Source: CBDFKJ01 sp965248805 | GTDB lineage: Bacteria; Pseudomonadota; Alphaproteobacteria; UBA6615 | NCBI GenBank assembly: GCA_965248805.1 | Contig: CBDFKJ010000009.1 | Coordinates: 868,001-932,000 of the forward strand | DNA length: 64,000 bases | Direction of reading: 5' to 3' | In this document: positions 8,505 through 18,357 of the stretch, piece after piece | Numbering within the stretch: position 1 is the first letter of the stretch | Layout of the letters: each line of letters starts with the position of its first letter | The notes under the pieces: generated by a model | The model's database searches: none | What the model saw: the letters and a program-made list of their open reading frames with translations, nothing else | Told to the model about the DNA's origin: nothing | Made by a program: the position numbers and the translations under genes

Positions 8505-9353
8505 CTATTCCTTGCGCTGCAGTGACCGATAAGCCCGCGCCAAAGCGCAGAATTGGGAAACGCTCAGGGTTTCCGCCCGCGCCGTGCCCTCGATCGAGGC
8601 CTTTGCCAGCAGTGCCGCGGTGTCGACGCCGAGTTGCTTGAGGCTGGAACGCAGCATCTTGCGACGTTGCCCGAACGCCGCAGCGGTAACCCGTTCCAGA
8701 TCTTCGCGCCGGGCGTTGCATAGCGGCCGGGGTCGCGGTGTCAGGTGCACGACGGCGGACATCACCCTCGGTGCCGGCACGAATAACCGCGCCGGCACGT
8801 CGAACACGCGTCGCACCTCGCACAGCCACGCCGTCAGCACGCTTAGTCGACCATAGCTCTTGTCGTTGGGGGACGCGACCAGGCGGTCGGCCACTTCGCG
8901 CTGGAACATTAGAGTCAGGCTTGCATAGTGCTGAATATCGTGGAGCCAGCGCAGCAGCAGCGGGGTCGCGATGTTGTAGGGAAGGTTGCCGACGATATGG
9001 CGCGGCGGCGGCACAAGCTCCGCGCAATCGAGCCGCAGCGCATCGCCTTCGACCACGCGCAACCGATCCGGAAAAGCCTGCGCCAGCTCGTGCAGCGCCT
9101 CGACACAGCGCTTGTCGTGTTCGACCGCGACGATGCGCCCGGCGCCGGTGCGCAGCAGCGCACGGGTCAGCCCGCCCGGACCGGCGCCGATTTCTATGAC
9201 AAAGGCACCGTCGAGGTCACCGGCGGCAGCGGCAATGCGGCGTAGGAGATTGGGGTCGAGCAGAAAGTGTTGGGCCAGGTGTTTGCGCGCGCGCAGGCCA
9301 TGACGGGCGATGACCGTCTGCAGCGACGGCAGCCGCGGCGCTGCTGCCGTCAA
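8505..9353 (-). CDS. rsmA: 16S rRNA (A1518/A1519) dimethyltransferase RsmA/KsgA
   Basis: Dimethylates two adjacent adenosines near the 3' end of 16S rRNA during late 30S assembly. 282 residues from TTG 9353; the longer open frame upstream lies wholly inside pdxA and has no family similarity, so the start just after the pdxA stop was chosen, although its ribosome-binding site is weak. Key motifs: KHLAQHFLLDPNLL, SAM-binding VIEIGAGPGGLTRALL, and the catalytic NLPYNI. Distal gene of the lptF-lptG-lptD-surA-pdxA-rsmA cluster, a typical alphaproteobacterial arrangement. Confidence 0.95.
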   Translation of the reverse strand: MTAAAPRLPSLQTVIARHGLRARKHLAQHFLLDPNLLRRIAAAAGDLDGAFVIEIGAGPGGLTRALLRTGAGRIVAVEHDKRCVEALHELAQAFPDRLRVVEGDALRLDCAELVPPPRHIVGNLPYNIATPLLLRWLHDIQHYASLTLMFQREVADRLVASPNDKSYGRLSVLTAWLCEVRRVFDVPARLFVPAPRVMSAVVHLTPRPRPLCNARREDLERVTAAAFGQRRKMLRSSLKQLGVDTAALLAKASIEGTARAETLSVSQFCALARAYRSLQRKE

Positions 9354-9360
9354 GGGTGGG

Positions 9361-10410
9361 TCAATGAGAAATCGCCGCGTCAAGTGCCGACGAACGCTCG
9401 GCTCGGCGCTCGGCCATCGCCGCCGCCATCTGCAAGGCAGCGAGCAGGCTGTCCGGGCGTGCCCGGTCGGTGGCGGCGATGTCGAGCGCGGTCCCGTGGT
9501 CCGGCGATGTCCGTACGAACGGAAGACCGAGCGTGACATTGACGCCGTGATCGAAGTCCAGGCACTTGACCGGTATCAGCGCCTGATCGTGGTACATGCA
9601 GATGGCCGCATCGTAGGTCGCACGCGCAGCCTGATGAAACATCGTATCGGCCGGGAACGGTCCGCATGCGTCTATCCCGTCGGCGCGAAGCGCGGCGACC
9701 GCCGGGGCGATGATCGTCTCTTCCTCGTGGCCCATGGTCCCGCTTTCGCCGGCATGCGGATTGAGCGCCGCCACGGCCAGGCGCGGCTCACCGATACCGA
9801 AGTCGCGGCGCAATGACTGCGCGGTGACGCGTCCGCAATGCTCGATGTGCTCCTGGCTGAGGGCGCCGACGGCCTTGGACAGGGAAACGTGAGTAGTCAC
9901 CGGCACGGTGCGCAAGCCGTCAATCGCAAGCATCATCACCGGCGCGGTCGTACCGCCGCCCAGTTCACCGAGATATTCGGTGTGGCCGGGAAAGGTGAAC
10001 CCGGCCGAGTAGAGCGTCTTCTTGTGGACCGGATTGGTAACCACGCCGTCGACCTCGCCCTGCAGTGCAAGAGCGACGGCGCGCTCGATCGCACTCAGCA
10101 CCGCCGGCGCATTGGCAGGATCGGGCTGGCCAGGTGCCACAGCGTGCGGCGATTGCATCGGCAGCACCGGCAGGGCGTGGGCCCAAACTGCCGCTGCCTC
10201 GCGGGCGTCAGAGACAGCCTGGATCGGCGCGTCCAGTCGGAGCCGACGCGCCAACGCCGTCAGTCGGGAGGGATCGTCGAGCAGAAGAAACATCGGCCCG
10301 CCGGCGTGGCGTAGGCACCAGGCCTTGAGCGCGAGCTGGCCGCCGATGCCTGCGGGTTCACCCATCGTGATCGCGAGCACGGCACGGCGTTGCTGTGGCA
10401 CGGCATGCAT
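9361..10410 (-). CDS. pdxA: 4-hydroxythreonine-4-phosphate dehydrogenase PdxA
   Basis: NAD-dependent, metal-requiring step of pyridoxal-5'-phosphate biosynthesis. 349 residues beginning with the family segment AITMGEPAGIGGQ. Metal-binding histidines are expected in VTTHVSLS, LNPHAGESG and CMYHDQALIPVK; all three motifs are present. Its ATG overlaps the surA stop by one base (TGATG), so the two are translationally coupled. It ends 7 bases before the rsmA start. Confidence 0.96.
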   Translation of the reverse strand: MHAVPQQRRAVLAITMGEPAGIGGQLALKAWCLRHAGGPMFLLLDDPSRLTALARRLRLDAPIQAVSDAREAAAVWAHALPVLPMQSPHAVAPGQPDPANAPAVLSAIERAVALALQGEVDGVVTNPVHKKTLYSAGFTFPGHTEYLGELGGGTTAPVMMLAIDGLRTVPVTTHVSLSKAVGALSQEHIEHCGRVTAQSLRRDFGIGEPRLAVAALNPHAGESGTMGHEEETIIAPAVAALRADGIDACGPFPADTMFHQAARATYDAAICMYHDQALIPVKCLDFDHGVNVTLGLPFVRTSPDHGTALDIAATDRARPDSLLAALQMAAAMAERRAERSSALDAAISH

Positions 10411-11681
10411 CAGATCCGCACGTCGATGAAGGCCGCCCGTCGTAGATCTCGGATCTTCCGCCGAGCCAGCATATCGATGCGCTCATAAAAGAGCTGCTCG
10501 GCAATACCGTCCCGGTCGGGCCCGCCCTCCTGGTCGTGGCGCTCGCATACCATGACGAGCTGCACGCCGTAGGGCGTGTCCAGTGGCTCGCTTGCCTGAT
10601 TTACACCCAGGACGCCGATTGCTCGCTGCAGTTCCGGCGACAGATCGCCAACACGGATGCGCGACGGCGCATCGGGCTGCGGCGTGCCCAACTCTTCCGC
10701 AACGCTTGCAAATTCGACGCAATCTTTCACAGCGCCGGCAGCCTCCCGGACGCGCACGATCGCGGCGTCGATCTCGGATCGTGGCGCGTCCTCGCTCAAC
10801 GGCAGCAGCAATTGTCGCAACGACACCTCCAGCTCATTGCCGCCGGCCGCGTCCGCCCTGCGGCGATCGGCGAACTGGTATATGCGCACGCTGTGGGGCC
10901 GGGTCACGGGACCAAACAACTCTCCCGGCTGCGACTTCACCAGTGCGATGTCGACATCCGGATTGAGTTGGCCAGGCTGCACCCAGCCCAGATCACCGCC
11001 AACAGCGGCACTGGCGCCTTGACTGAATTGCTGCGCCACTGCCGCGAACGAAGCGCCGCCGCGGATCTGCTCGATAAGACGCTGCGCCAGTTCCAGGATC
11101 TGCGCCTCGTCGGTCGGTCTTTCGAGGGCAAGCACGATCTCGGACACACGATAAAGCGTTACGCCCTGGACGGCGGCGATGCGCTCGACGACGAAATCAA
11201 TCTCCTCCTGCCCGATATTGACCGTCGGCGCGATTTGCCGATTCAGCAGTTTCTGCCACGCCAGCCTTGCCCGGACTTGTTTCTCCATGGCGCTGGGATG
11301 GATCCGCTTTTCGCGCAGGAACGCGGGAAGCTGGCCTTCAGGGATGCCGTTGCGATCCTCTAGCTCGCGAAAAGCGGTGTCGATGTCGCGATCGCTGACG
11401 GAGATATTGGATTGCTTGGCCGCCTGGATTTGCAGCGTTTCGTTGACGAGCGAGTCCAAAACGCGTGGCGCGAGTTGCTGTCTCTGCTCGGGCGAATCCG
11501 CCAGTCCGGAGGCCAGCAGCACAATCTTGATGCGCTCGCTCAGATCATGGACCGATATCACATCTTCGTTGACGATCGCGGCGATGCGCAAAGTCTCTTG
11601 CGCCTGGGATGGATGGACCGACTGCCACGCGACCATCAGCACCGCCTGTGCTACGAAGCATCTGAAACGTTTGCGGTACAT
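10410..11681 (-). CDS. surA: Periplasmic peptidyl-prolyl isomerase/chaperone SurA
   Basis: Escorts outer-membrane beta-barrel proteins, including LptD, across the periplasm. 423 residues from ATG 11681, chosen over the longer frame because it begins a clean signal peptide (basic MYRKRFR, hydrophobic core, cleavage after PSQAQ). The N-terminal SurA chaperone domain (VNEDVISVHDLSERI) is followed by a parvulin-like domain with GGASFAAVAQQFSQGASAAVGGDLG and a second diverged one. Lies between lptD and pdxA, which fits its substrate. Confidence 0.93.
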   Translation of the reverse strand: MYRKRFRCFVAQAVLMVAWQSVHPSQAQETLRIAAIVNEDVISVHDLSERIKIVLLASGLADSPEQRQQLAPRVLDSLVNETLQIQAAKQSNISVSDRDIDTAFRELEDRNGIPEGQLPAFLREKRIHPSAMEKQVRARLAWQKLLNRQIAPTVNIGQEEIDFVVERIAAVQGVTLYRVSEIVLALERPTDEAQILELAQRLIEQIRGGASFAAVAQQFSQGASAAVGGDLGWVQPGQLNPDVDIALVKSQPGELFGPVTRPHSVRIYQFADRRRADAAGGNELEVSLRQLLLPLSEDAPRSEIDAAIVRVREAAGAVKDCVEFASVAEELGTPQPDAPSRIRVGDLSPELQRAIGVLGVNQASEPLDTPYGVQLVMVCERHDQEGGPDRDGIAEQLFYERIDMLARRKIRDLRRAAFIDVRI

Positions 11682-11787
11682 CTCAGTCCGCGCGGGCCGG
11701 TTATCCACAGGTATTCTGCGCAACCGTATAGCGCAATCGGCCGCACGGGTCGAGCGGCGCAATGACTCCAGCGTCGCCCGGTGAGCG

Positions 11788-13944
11788 CTAGAATACCCGT
11801 TGCTGGAACTCTCCCAGATGCCTTAGCGACACCCGCAGGAAAACGGTGTCGGTCGATGGCACGTCCCGGTTTCGAGTGAATTTCCGATTATACCTTAGGT
11901 CCGCGACGATGCACTCGTCCTGGTATTTGATACCGCCGCCCCAGGATGTGGTAAAGCCACTGCCGGTCAAATCGTGCCGTACGTTGGCCGTCGCTGACCA
12001 GTTTTCCGTGAGCTGTGAGCTCGCGCGGGCATATACCTCCTCGCGATCATTGAACTCTCTGGCGCCCTGGAGCTGCAGGTAGTTGACGTCAAATCGCAAC
12101 AGGTCGGGCCCGGCCGATACCTGGAGCTCATTGCTTTCCGCGCTCAGGTCGTCTTCGTCCAGACGGAAGCGGTACTGGAGGCTGATGTAGTCGCTGGGCT
12201 CGATCGTTACCCGGCCGACGATGTCGGACCGGTTCTTCTCAAGCCCGGTCCCGACCTCAAAAGTGTTGTCATCGCGCAAACGGTATGACTGGCCGACAAA
12301 TCCGGTGACCCGTCCGCCGCCGCCACGGTGCCACCCCGCATTCAACCCATAGTTGACGCGCTGCCCGCCCTCGACCCGGTCCGTGCCCGGGAAGCGGCTG
12401 GGTTGGAACAAATTTGTGTCGTCGAACTCGAAGACGCGGCTGTCTTCGTTCGGAATCTCGCCTGGATTGCCGCCGTTGGGTGCGACCACCACCGAGGCGA
12501 CAGGCTCGATGAGCTGCCGCGATTCGCCGCTCTGCCGTACCAGGGGATAGCGCCATTCGACGCTGGCTTGCGGAAAAATCCGACCGACGAAGCCGTCTTC
12601 GAGGTCTTCCTGTGGCGGAATGGACGAGTCGATGACGTGATAGACATCGGCCTGAAGGGTCGCCGAGACATCAAGCTGATCGCCGCCGAGCGGTCCGTCG
12701 AAGCTGCGGCGCCACCCGCCTTTGGCGGTCATTCGCTGTGTGTCGGCGCCGGATTCGCGAGTCAGCGCCTGAAAATTGGCGTCCACACTGTAGACCGCGC
12801 CAGTCTCGGTGGGCTCGCTGACGAAGTTATAGTCCAATTTCGGCAGCACGAACGGCGTTTGCCCTTGGTTATCAATCTGGCGAAGGCCCTGGAAATAGTA
12901 GCTTTCGCCAACCGCGTAGCTGCGCCCGAAGAAGCCTTCGGCGAAGGCATGGCTGGTCAGCGTATCTTCGGTCGAGATGCCATACCGATCGAGGTACGTG
13001 TCGTCGGTTGCGGCCTTGACGTCGGCGCCCCAGCGCCAATTGTCGTTCAGGTTGAAGCGGGCGAAGCTGTCGACGTGAGCACGAACGCGGTTGGTGTTGC
13101 CGGAGTTCTTGCCGTCGTCGTCGACGGTCGCGCTGCCGCGCGCGGCGATCTCGCCGCTGGCGAAACGCTGGCGGTACTCGCCGGAGAACACAACCCCTGC
13201 CTTGGTCGTCAGGATAGGATCGAGGATCAGGTCCCGATCCGGTGCGATCGCCCAATAGAACGGCGTCTGCAACGTTAGCCCCAGATCGGTCGAGGTGCCG
13301 AAGACCGGCGTGAGGAAGCCGGTCCGCCGCTCCACGGTCGGGTCGGGATGGCGCAGGTACGGCGTGTAAAAGACGGGCACTCCGAAAAGCTCCAACCAGG
13401 CATCGCGGTAGACAATGTCGTGCGTTTCCGTGTTGTGCACTACCCGCACCGCCTTGACCTGCCACAATGGCGCCCGCTCAGGGTGCTCCGGGCACAGATT
13501 GCAGGGCGAGAAGGCCGCCTTGCGCATTTCCGTCTCGACGCCGCCGATACGCTGTCCGGAGTTCGCCACCAAGCGCGAGTCATCCTGCAGGAGCATGCGA
13601 AACCCTTCGATGAACCCCTCTTTCATCGCATCCGTCAGTTCCACGTTTTCCGCGAAGACCACCTCGCCGGTCGGCTCGAGAATGGTCACGTTGCCGCTGG
13701 CGACGATGGTATCGGCGCCGACGTCGTAGCTGACGTTATCGGCGCGCAGAACGTGCTCGCCCTGAACAATCTCGACCGAGCCCGAGGCGGTGACCACGCC
13801 CGACTCGCGGTCATAGGTCATCTCCTCCGCCTCGATTACGACAGGCAGATCCTCGGGCACGCCGTCCTGCGCCAGTGCACCGGCCGAAAGCGCGGCACAC
13901 GCTGTAAGGATTGCGGCCCAGCGGGCCACAGCACCCCGGTTCAT
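11788..13944 (-). CDS. lptD: LPS-assembly protein LptD
   Basis: Outer-membrane beta-barrel that, with LptE, inserts lipopolysaccharide into the outer leaflet. 718 residues from ATG 13944 (GGGGGGAC just upstream; an in-frame GTG four codons earlier is possible). Signal peptide ending AGALAQ, an OstA-like N-terminal domain of about 100 residues (EAEEMTYDRESGVVTASGSVEI), a CNLC cysteine pair, then a long aromatic-rich barrel ending in phenylalanine, as expected for Bam recognition. Clustered with lptG, lptF and surA. Confidence 0.95.
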   Translation of the reverse strand: MNRGAVARWAAILTACAALSAGALAQDGVPEDLPVVIEAEEMTYDRESGVVTASGSVEIVQGEHVLRADNVSYDVGADTIVASGNVTILEPTGEVVFAENVELTDAMKEGFIEGFRMLLQDDSRLVANSGQRIGGVETEMRKAAFSPCNLCPEHPERAPLWQVKAVRVVHNTETHDIVYRDAWLELFGVPVFYTPYLRHPDPTVERRTGFLTPVFGTSTDLGLTLQTPFYWAIAPDRDLILDPILTTKAGVVFSGEYRQRFASGEIAARGSATVDDDGKNSGNTNRVRAHVDSFARFNLNDNWRWGADVKAATDDTYLDRYGISTEDTLTSHAFAEGFFGRSYAVGESYYFQGLRQIDNQGQTPFVLPKLDYNFVSEPTETGAVYSVDANFQALTRESGADTQRMTAKGGWRRSFDGPLGGDQLDVSATLQADVYHVIDSSIPPQEDLEDGFVGRIFPQASVEWRYPLVRQSGESRQLIEPVASVVVAPNGGNPGEIPNEDSRVFEFDDTNLFQPSRFPGTDRVEGGQRVNYGLNAGWHRGGGGRVTGFVGQSYRLRDDNTFEVGTGLEKNRSDIVGRVTIEPSDYISLQYRFRLDEDDLSAESNELQVSAGPDLLRFDVNYLQLQGAREFNDREEVYARASSQLTENWSATANVRHDLTGSGFTTSWGGGIKYQDECIVADLRYNRKFTRNRDVPSTDTVFLRVSLRHLGEFQQRVF

Positions 13945-13968
13945 GCGTCCCCCCACGACGCTAAGGCT

Positions 13969-15066
13969 TTAGCCGTCCTCCATATGCAGCATCATTGCGG
14001 CGCCCAACGTCAAGAAAATACCGGCGGGTGTCCATGCCGCAAGCATTACCGGCAGGCTCGCCCCCAGACCGAGCGCGTGGACGACGTTGGTCAGCACGAA
14101 GAGCAGAAGTCCGGCCGCAATGCCACTGATGACCACCATCGATGTACCGCCACGCCGCGTCAGCCTGAGCGAAAACGTGGCTGCAATCAGGGTCATTGCC
14201 AGGAGCAGGATCGGCTCGGCCAGGAGCGCATGGAAATGCAACCGGTGCGGCAGGGACGAGAGTCCGGTCGCGTCCAGGACGGCAATGAAGCGCGGTAGTT
14301 GCCAAAAATTGATTGTCTCGGGTCGGGCGAAACTTTCCTGGATGCGATCAATCGTGAGGTCGGTCGGCACCGTGTGCGTCTGGATGCGGTCGCCGGCTCC
14401 ATCGGGGCCGCTGACCCAGCCATCGCTCAGCACCCAAGCGCCCTCCGCGAGTTCGGCGGTCGACGCGTCGATGCGCTGCACAAATTCGTCCTCGCCGTGA
14501 AACTGGTAAATCGTCACGCGTTGCAGTCGCAGGCTCGCCGGTTCGACCCGCTCGGCGTGAATGACCGAATGATCTCCGGCCGCATCTGCCTGCCGCAGCC
14601 ACAAGCCGGACGACGAAACGGCGGTCAGGGAGGGTCGTCCACCGAAATAACGAGCGGCCATCTCGTCGTTCTGCGCCAGCAACGCCGCAGCAATTGGATT
14701 GAAGACGCCAATCTTCACCACGCCGACGATCAGGGTAATGGCGAGCGCCGGCAGCAGGAATTGCCACGCAGACACGCCGGCGGCGCGGGCCACGACCAGC
14801 TCGTGGCTGCGCGTCAGCTTGACGAAGGCGAACATGGCGCCGAACAGCACCGCGAATGGCATTGCCTCCTGGCCAAAGTGAGGCAGACGCAGGAGCGCTA
14901 TCGTGGCGACAATGCCCAAGGAGACGTCGGGTTTGCCGGAGGCGTCGCGCAGCAACTCGGCGATGTCGACCAGAAAAATGATGCTCAGGATGCCGACAAA
15001 GATGCAGACGAGCCAAAACAGATATTGCCGGCCGAGATAGACGCCGAGCGTGCTGCCGATATGCAC
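13969..15066 (-). CDS. lptG: LPS export ABC transporter permease LptG
   Basis: Half of the LptFG inner-membrane permease that, driven by LptB, extracts LPS toward LptC. 365 residues: three N-terminal membrane segments, with QYLFWLVCIFVGILSIIFLVDI first, a central periplasmic beta-jellyroll region (about residues 125-270), and three C-terminal segments. The SHELVVARAAGVSAWQFL motif is the family coupling-helix region. Only 24 bases precede lptD and 12 separate it from lptF, so one transcript is likely. Confidence 0.94.
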   Translation of the reverse strand: MHIGSTLGVYLGRQYLFWLVCIFVGILSIIFLVDIAELLRDASGKPDVSLGIVATIALLRLPHFGQEAMPFAVLFGAMFAFVKLTRSHELVVARAAGVSAWQFLLPALAITLIVGVVKIGVFNPIAAALLAQNDEMAARYFGGRPSLTAVSSSGLWLRQADAAGDHSVIHAERVEPASLRLQRVTIYQFHGEDEFVQRIDASTAELAEGAWVLSDGWVSGPDGAGDRIQTHTVPTDLTIDRIQESFARPETINFWQLPRFIAVLDATGLSSLPHRLHFHALLAEPILLLAMTLIAATFSLRLTRRGGTSMVVISGIAAGLLLFVLTNVVHALGLGASLPVMLAAWTPAGIFLTLGAAMMLHMEDG

Positions 15067-15078
15067 GAGATGCGACCG

Positions 15079-16206
15079 CTAACCCTGTGCCGCGACGGCG
15101 CCCGATATGGAGGCGCGGCGCGATCGCCATATCGGCCACACCAGCGCATAGGCGGCCACGAGTATTGGTATCAAGGGAACCAGGTGGATCAGGACGAGAA
15201 GCGTCGGCCGACCGGTTGCCATGTTGAGCGCGTTAAAGCCGGCGATCTGAATTGCCGCCACGGCTCCGACGGCGAGGACCATCCGTCCGGCCTGACCGCG
15301 GCGGTTGAAGTCCCCGGTCAACAGAACGCTCAGCGCAATCAACGCGAATGCGATCGAATAGAGCGGCGTCGCCAGCCGGCGATGGCCCTCCGCCACGAGC
15401 TCGTCGTGGAAGTTGCGGTCGGTTTCGGTATCCGCCGGGAACAGCAGTTCGGACAGGAAGCGCTCGCGCGGATCGCGCCAATGGTAGTTCAGGTTCGGTT
15501 CGAGCACTTCGAGATCGAGACTACCGCGATCGAAGTACACCAGCGACAGCCTCCCGCTGTCGGGGCTCATTTCCTGCCGATTGCCGTTGAACATGACGAC
15601 CTGCGGCCCGTCGGCGCCGACCGAAACCGCGCCGCGTTCGGCCATCCATGTCACCGGCCGCTCGCGCTCGCGATTGTCATGGACGAATATGCCGCGCAAT
15701 TCCCCATCGGGCGCACGCGCGCGCACATACACAGTGACGCCGTCGATCGGCGCATTGAAGCGGCCTTCGTGCAAGAACAGGTTCGCGTAGGTGTTGCGGT
15801 ACTTGCTTTGCAGTTCCTTGAACTGGCGGTAGCTCAACGGAGACAGGTAAAGGTTCAGCGCATAGGCGAGAACTGTTGCCGCCAGAGCCACGTATAACGC
15901 CGGCCGCGCTAAATTGGCCGGGCTGACGCCGGCCGCGCGCATGACGACCAGCTCACGGTCAGCCGTGAGCTTGTTGTAGATGAACATCACGGCCGCGAAC
16001 ACGGCGATTGGCAGAATAATCGCCAATATCGACGGCACCAGCAGCAACGTCAACTCGGCCATTGAAACCAGTGTGACGCCGCGATTGATGACGTAGTCGA
16101 TCAGACGCAACGATCGGACCAACAGGACCAACGCCGCAAGCGTGACGGTTATGGTCAGTGCCGCCACAGCGAGTTGCCGCGTCAGATAGCGCGTCAAGCT
16201 GGGCAA
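15079..16206 (-). CDS. lptF: LPS export ABC transporter permease LptF
   Basis: Partner of LptG in the LptB2FG extractor. 375 residues with the same plan: YLTRQLAVAAL entry helix, three N-terminal membrane segments, periplasmic domain, three C-terminal segments (the last around LVLIHLVPLIPILVAAYALVWPIW). The coupling motif DRELVVMRAAGVSPANLA parallels that of LptG. First gene of the minus-strand operon; its start faces pepA across a 187-base divergent gap. Confidence 0.94.
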   Translation of the reverse strand: MPSLTRYLTRQLAVAALTITVTLAALVLLVRSLRLIDYVINRGVTLVSMAELTLLLVPSILAIILPIAVFAAVMFIYNKLTADRELVVMRAAGVSPANLARPALYVALAATVLAYALNLYLSPLSYRQFKELQSKYRNTYANLFLHEGRFNAPIDGVTVYVRARAPDGELRGIFVHDNRERERPVTWMAERGAVSVGADGPQVVMFNGNRQEMSPDSGRLSLVYFDRGSLDLEVLEPNLNYHWRDPRERFLSELLFPADTETDRNFHDELVAEGHRRLATPLYSIAFALIALSVLLTGDFNRRGQAGRMVLAVGAVAAIQIAGFNALNMATGRPTLLVLIHLVPLIPILVAAYALVWPIWRSRRASISGAVAAQG

Positions 16207-16393
16207 ACGTGAGCCTCCTCTCGCCGCCTGATTGCGGGCGGAAACGCCGCGCTCCGAGCTCAGTCTGACTAGTCCTTCTTTCCGTCAATGGCAACTTGGT
16301 GCAGGCGGGTGATCTACGGTCGGCTGTGCCTTGCGCGTCCGGGCGGAGTCTCTTATTGCTGGGCCGGCACAAAGGCTTGGGGGCAGAGACTTC
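16207..16393. promoter_or_regulatory. Divergent lptF / pepA promoter region
   Basis: The 187-base gap between the start codons of lptF (leftward) and pepA (rightward) must hold the promoters of the LPS-export operon and of pepA. No unambiguous -35/-10 pair or operator was found by eye. The arrangement lptF divergent from pepA, with holC after pepA, is widely conserved in proteobacteria. Confidence 0.5.
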
Positions 16394-17905
16394 ATGAAAA
16401 TTGCATTCGCGGAATCCAAGACCACTCCCAAAAATGGCGCGATCGCCGCGTTCGTCATGGCCGGGCGCAAATACAGCGCCAGCGCGCTGTCGTTGGACAA
16501 GGCCACGAGGGGCGCCGTCCGTCGCGCCGTTTCCGCGGGCCGTTTCGATGGCAAGAGCGGAACGGTGCTTAGCTTGGTCGCACCACCGCAACTGCCCGGC
16601 GCTGTTCTGCTCCTGGTCGGCGTCGGCGAGCCGAAGCAGCTGAGCGAAGCGAATGCGCTCTCTCTCGGAGCCAAGCTGTGGTCGGAAGCGCACCGCGCCG
16701 GCGCGGCGGAGCTTCATGTTCTGGCCGATGAACTGCCGAAGGCCGGACTGCCGTTGCCGGAATTGGCGGCTAGTATCGGAAGTGGCCTTCGTCTGCGCAG
16801 CTACCGATTTGACAAGTATAAGACCAAGAAGAAGCCGGAGGCGAAGCCAAGCGTGCGTCGGGTCACGATCCACGTCAAAGGTGCCGCCGCCGCCCGGCGT
16901 GCTTATGTGCCACGGGCCAGCCTGGCGGAAGCGGTCGACTTCGCCCGCGATCTGGTGTCCGAGCCGCCCAATGTCATCTACCCGGAGACGCTGGCCGATG
17001 CCTGCCGCAAGCTCGGCCCGCTCGGGCTCAAGGTAGAGGTGCTGGGCGAGCGCCAAATGCGCCGGCTCGGCATGGGCGCGTTGCTGGGCGTCGGGCAGGG
17101 AAGCGCGCGCGAATCTCAGCTCGCAGTAATGCGTTGGAACGGCGGGCGCACGGGCGACAAGCCGATCGCCTTCGTCGGTAAAGGTGTGACGTTCGATACC
17201 GGCGGCATCTCGATCAAGCCGGCCGGTGGCATGCACGAGATGAAATGGGACATGGGCGGCTCCGGCGCGGTGATTGGGCTTATGCATGCGCTCGCCGGGC
17301 GCAAGGCAAAAGTCAACGCCGTCGGCGTCGTCGGCCTGGTCGAGAACATGCCGTCAGGCACGGCGCAGCGGCCCGGCGATATCGTCACTACCATGTCGGG
17401 CCAGACGGTCGAGGTGCTCAACACCGACGCCGAGGGCCGGCTCGTGCTTGCCGATGCCCTGTGGTATACGCAGAAGCGCTTCAAGCCGCGGTTAATGATC
17501 GATCTGGCGACGCTGACCGGCGCCATCATCATCGCGCTGGGCCACGAGAATGCCGGTCTGTTTTCAAGCGATGACAAGCTTGCGGAGCAGCTACGCGTAG
17601 CCGGCGAGGCCAGCGGCGAAACGCTGTGGCGCCTGCCTCTGGGCAAGGCCTATGACGTGATGATCGACGGCGGTCCGGCGGACATCAGAAACATCGGTCG
17701 CGGCCGCTCGGCGGGCAGCATCACCGCGGCGCAGTTCCTGCAACGGTTTACCAACAAGGTGCCGTGGGCGCATCTGGATATCGCGGGCGTGGCCTGGTCT
17801 GACAGCGACCGCGGCCCGATCGCGTCCGGCGCCACCGCGTTCGGCGTGCGCCTCCTGGATCGCTTCGTCGCCGACAATTACGAGCGGTCCGCGCGCAAGT
17901 CGTGA
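16394..17905 (+). CDS. pepA: Leucyl aminopeptidase PepA (M17)
   Basis: Cytoplasmic two-metal aminopeptidase; E. coli PepA also binds DNA at cer sites. 503 residues from ATG 16394, which gives MKIAFAESK at the usual N-terminal position; an upstream in-frame start is unsupported. Metal and catalytic segments are intact: VGKGVTFDTGGISIKPAGGMHEMKWDMGG and NTDAEGRLVLADAL. The stop overlaps the GTG start of holC (GTGA). Confidence 0.96.
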   Translation: MKIAFAESKTTPKNGAIAAFVMAGRKYSASALSLDKATRGAVRRAVSAGRFDGKSGTVLSLVAPPQLPGAVLLLVGVGEPKQLSEANALSLGAKLWSEAHRAGAAELHVLADELPKAGLPLPELAASIGSGLRLRSYRFDKYKTKKKPEAKPSVRRVTIHVKGAAAARRAYVPRASLAEAVDFARDLVSEPPNVIYPETLADACRKLGPLGLKVEVLGERQMRRLGMGALLGVGQGSARESQLAVMRWNGGRTGDKPIAFVGKGVTFDTGGISIKPAGGMHEMKWDMGGSGAVIGLMHALAGRKAKVNAVGVVGLVENMPSGTAQRPGDIVTTMSGQTVEVLNTDAEGRLVLADALWYTQKRFKPRLMIDLATLTGAIIIALGHENAGLFSSDDKLAEQLRVAGEASGETLWRLPLGKAYDVMIDGGPADIRNIGRGRSAGSITAAQFLQRFTNKVPWAHLDIAGVAWSDSDRGPIASGATAFGVRLLDRFVADNYERSARKS

Positions 17906-18357
17906 GCGAGATCCGGTTCTACTACCTGCAAAGCCAAACGCTGGAAAGCGCGTTACCGGTGATGCTGGAGCGCACAATGCAGCGTGGCCAACGTGCCGTC
18001 GTCATGGCGTCGTCGCCGGAGCGGGTCGAGGCGCTCAACACCCATTTGTGGACCTACAACGATCGCAGCTTCCTGCCGCATGGCAGCGCCCCGGACGGTA
18101 ACGCGGCGGCCCAGCCGATCTGGTTGACCAGCGATGATGAACTTCCCAACGCGGCGACGGTTCTGTTTCTCACCGATGGCGCCCGTACGGCCCAAGCGGA
18201 TGCGTTCGAGCTGGTCTGTGAACTGTTCGACGGCGGAGACGAGGTCGCCGTGTTGGCTGCGCGCGAGCGCTGGCGCGCTTACAAGGAGCGTGGCCACGCC
18301 GCGACCTGTTGGCAGCAGGACGCCCAGGGCAAGTGGAGCCAGCGCGGCGACGCCTGA
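17902..18357 (+). CDS. holC: DNA polymerase III chi subunit HolC
   Basis: Chi links the clamp-loader complex (through psi) to SSB at the replication fork. 151 residues from GTG overlapping the pepA stop. N-terminal MSEIRFYYLQSQTLESALPVMLERTMQRGQ and RVEALNTHLWTYNDRSFLPHG match the family; the latter is the most conserved region. The pepA-holC pair is conserved across proteobacteria. Convergent with the ABC-F gene, the stops being adjacent. Confidence 0.93.
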   Translation: MSEIRFYYLQSQTLESALPVMLERTMQRGQRAVVMASSPERVEALNTHLWTYNDRSFLPHGSAPDGNAAAQPIWLTSDDELPNAATVLFLTDGARTAQADAFELVCELFDGGDEVAVLAARERWRAYKERGHAATCWQQDAQGKWSQRGDA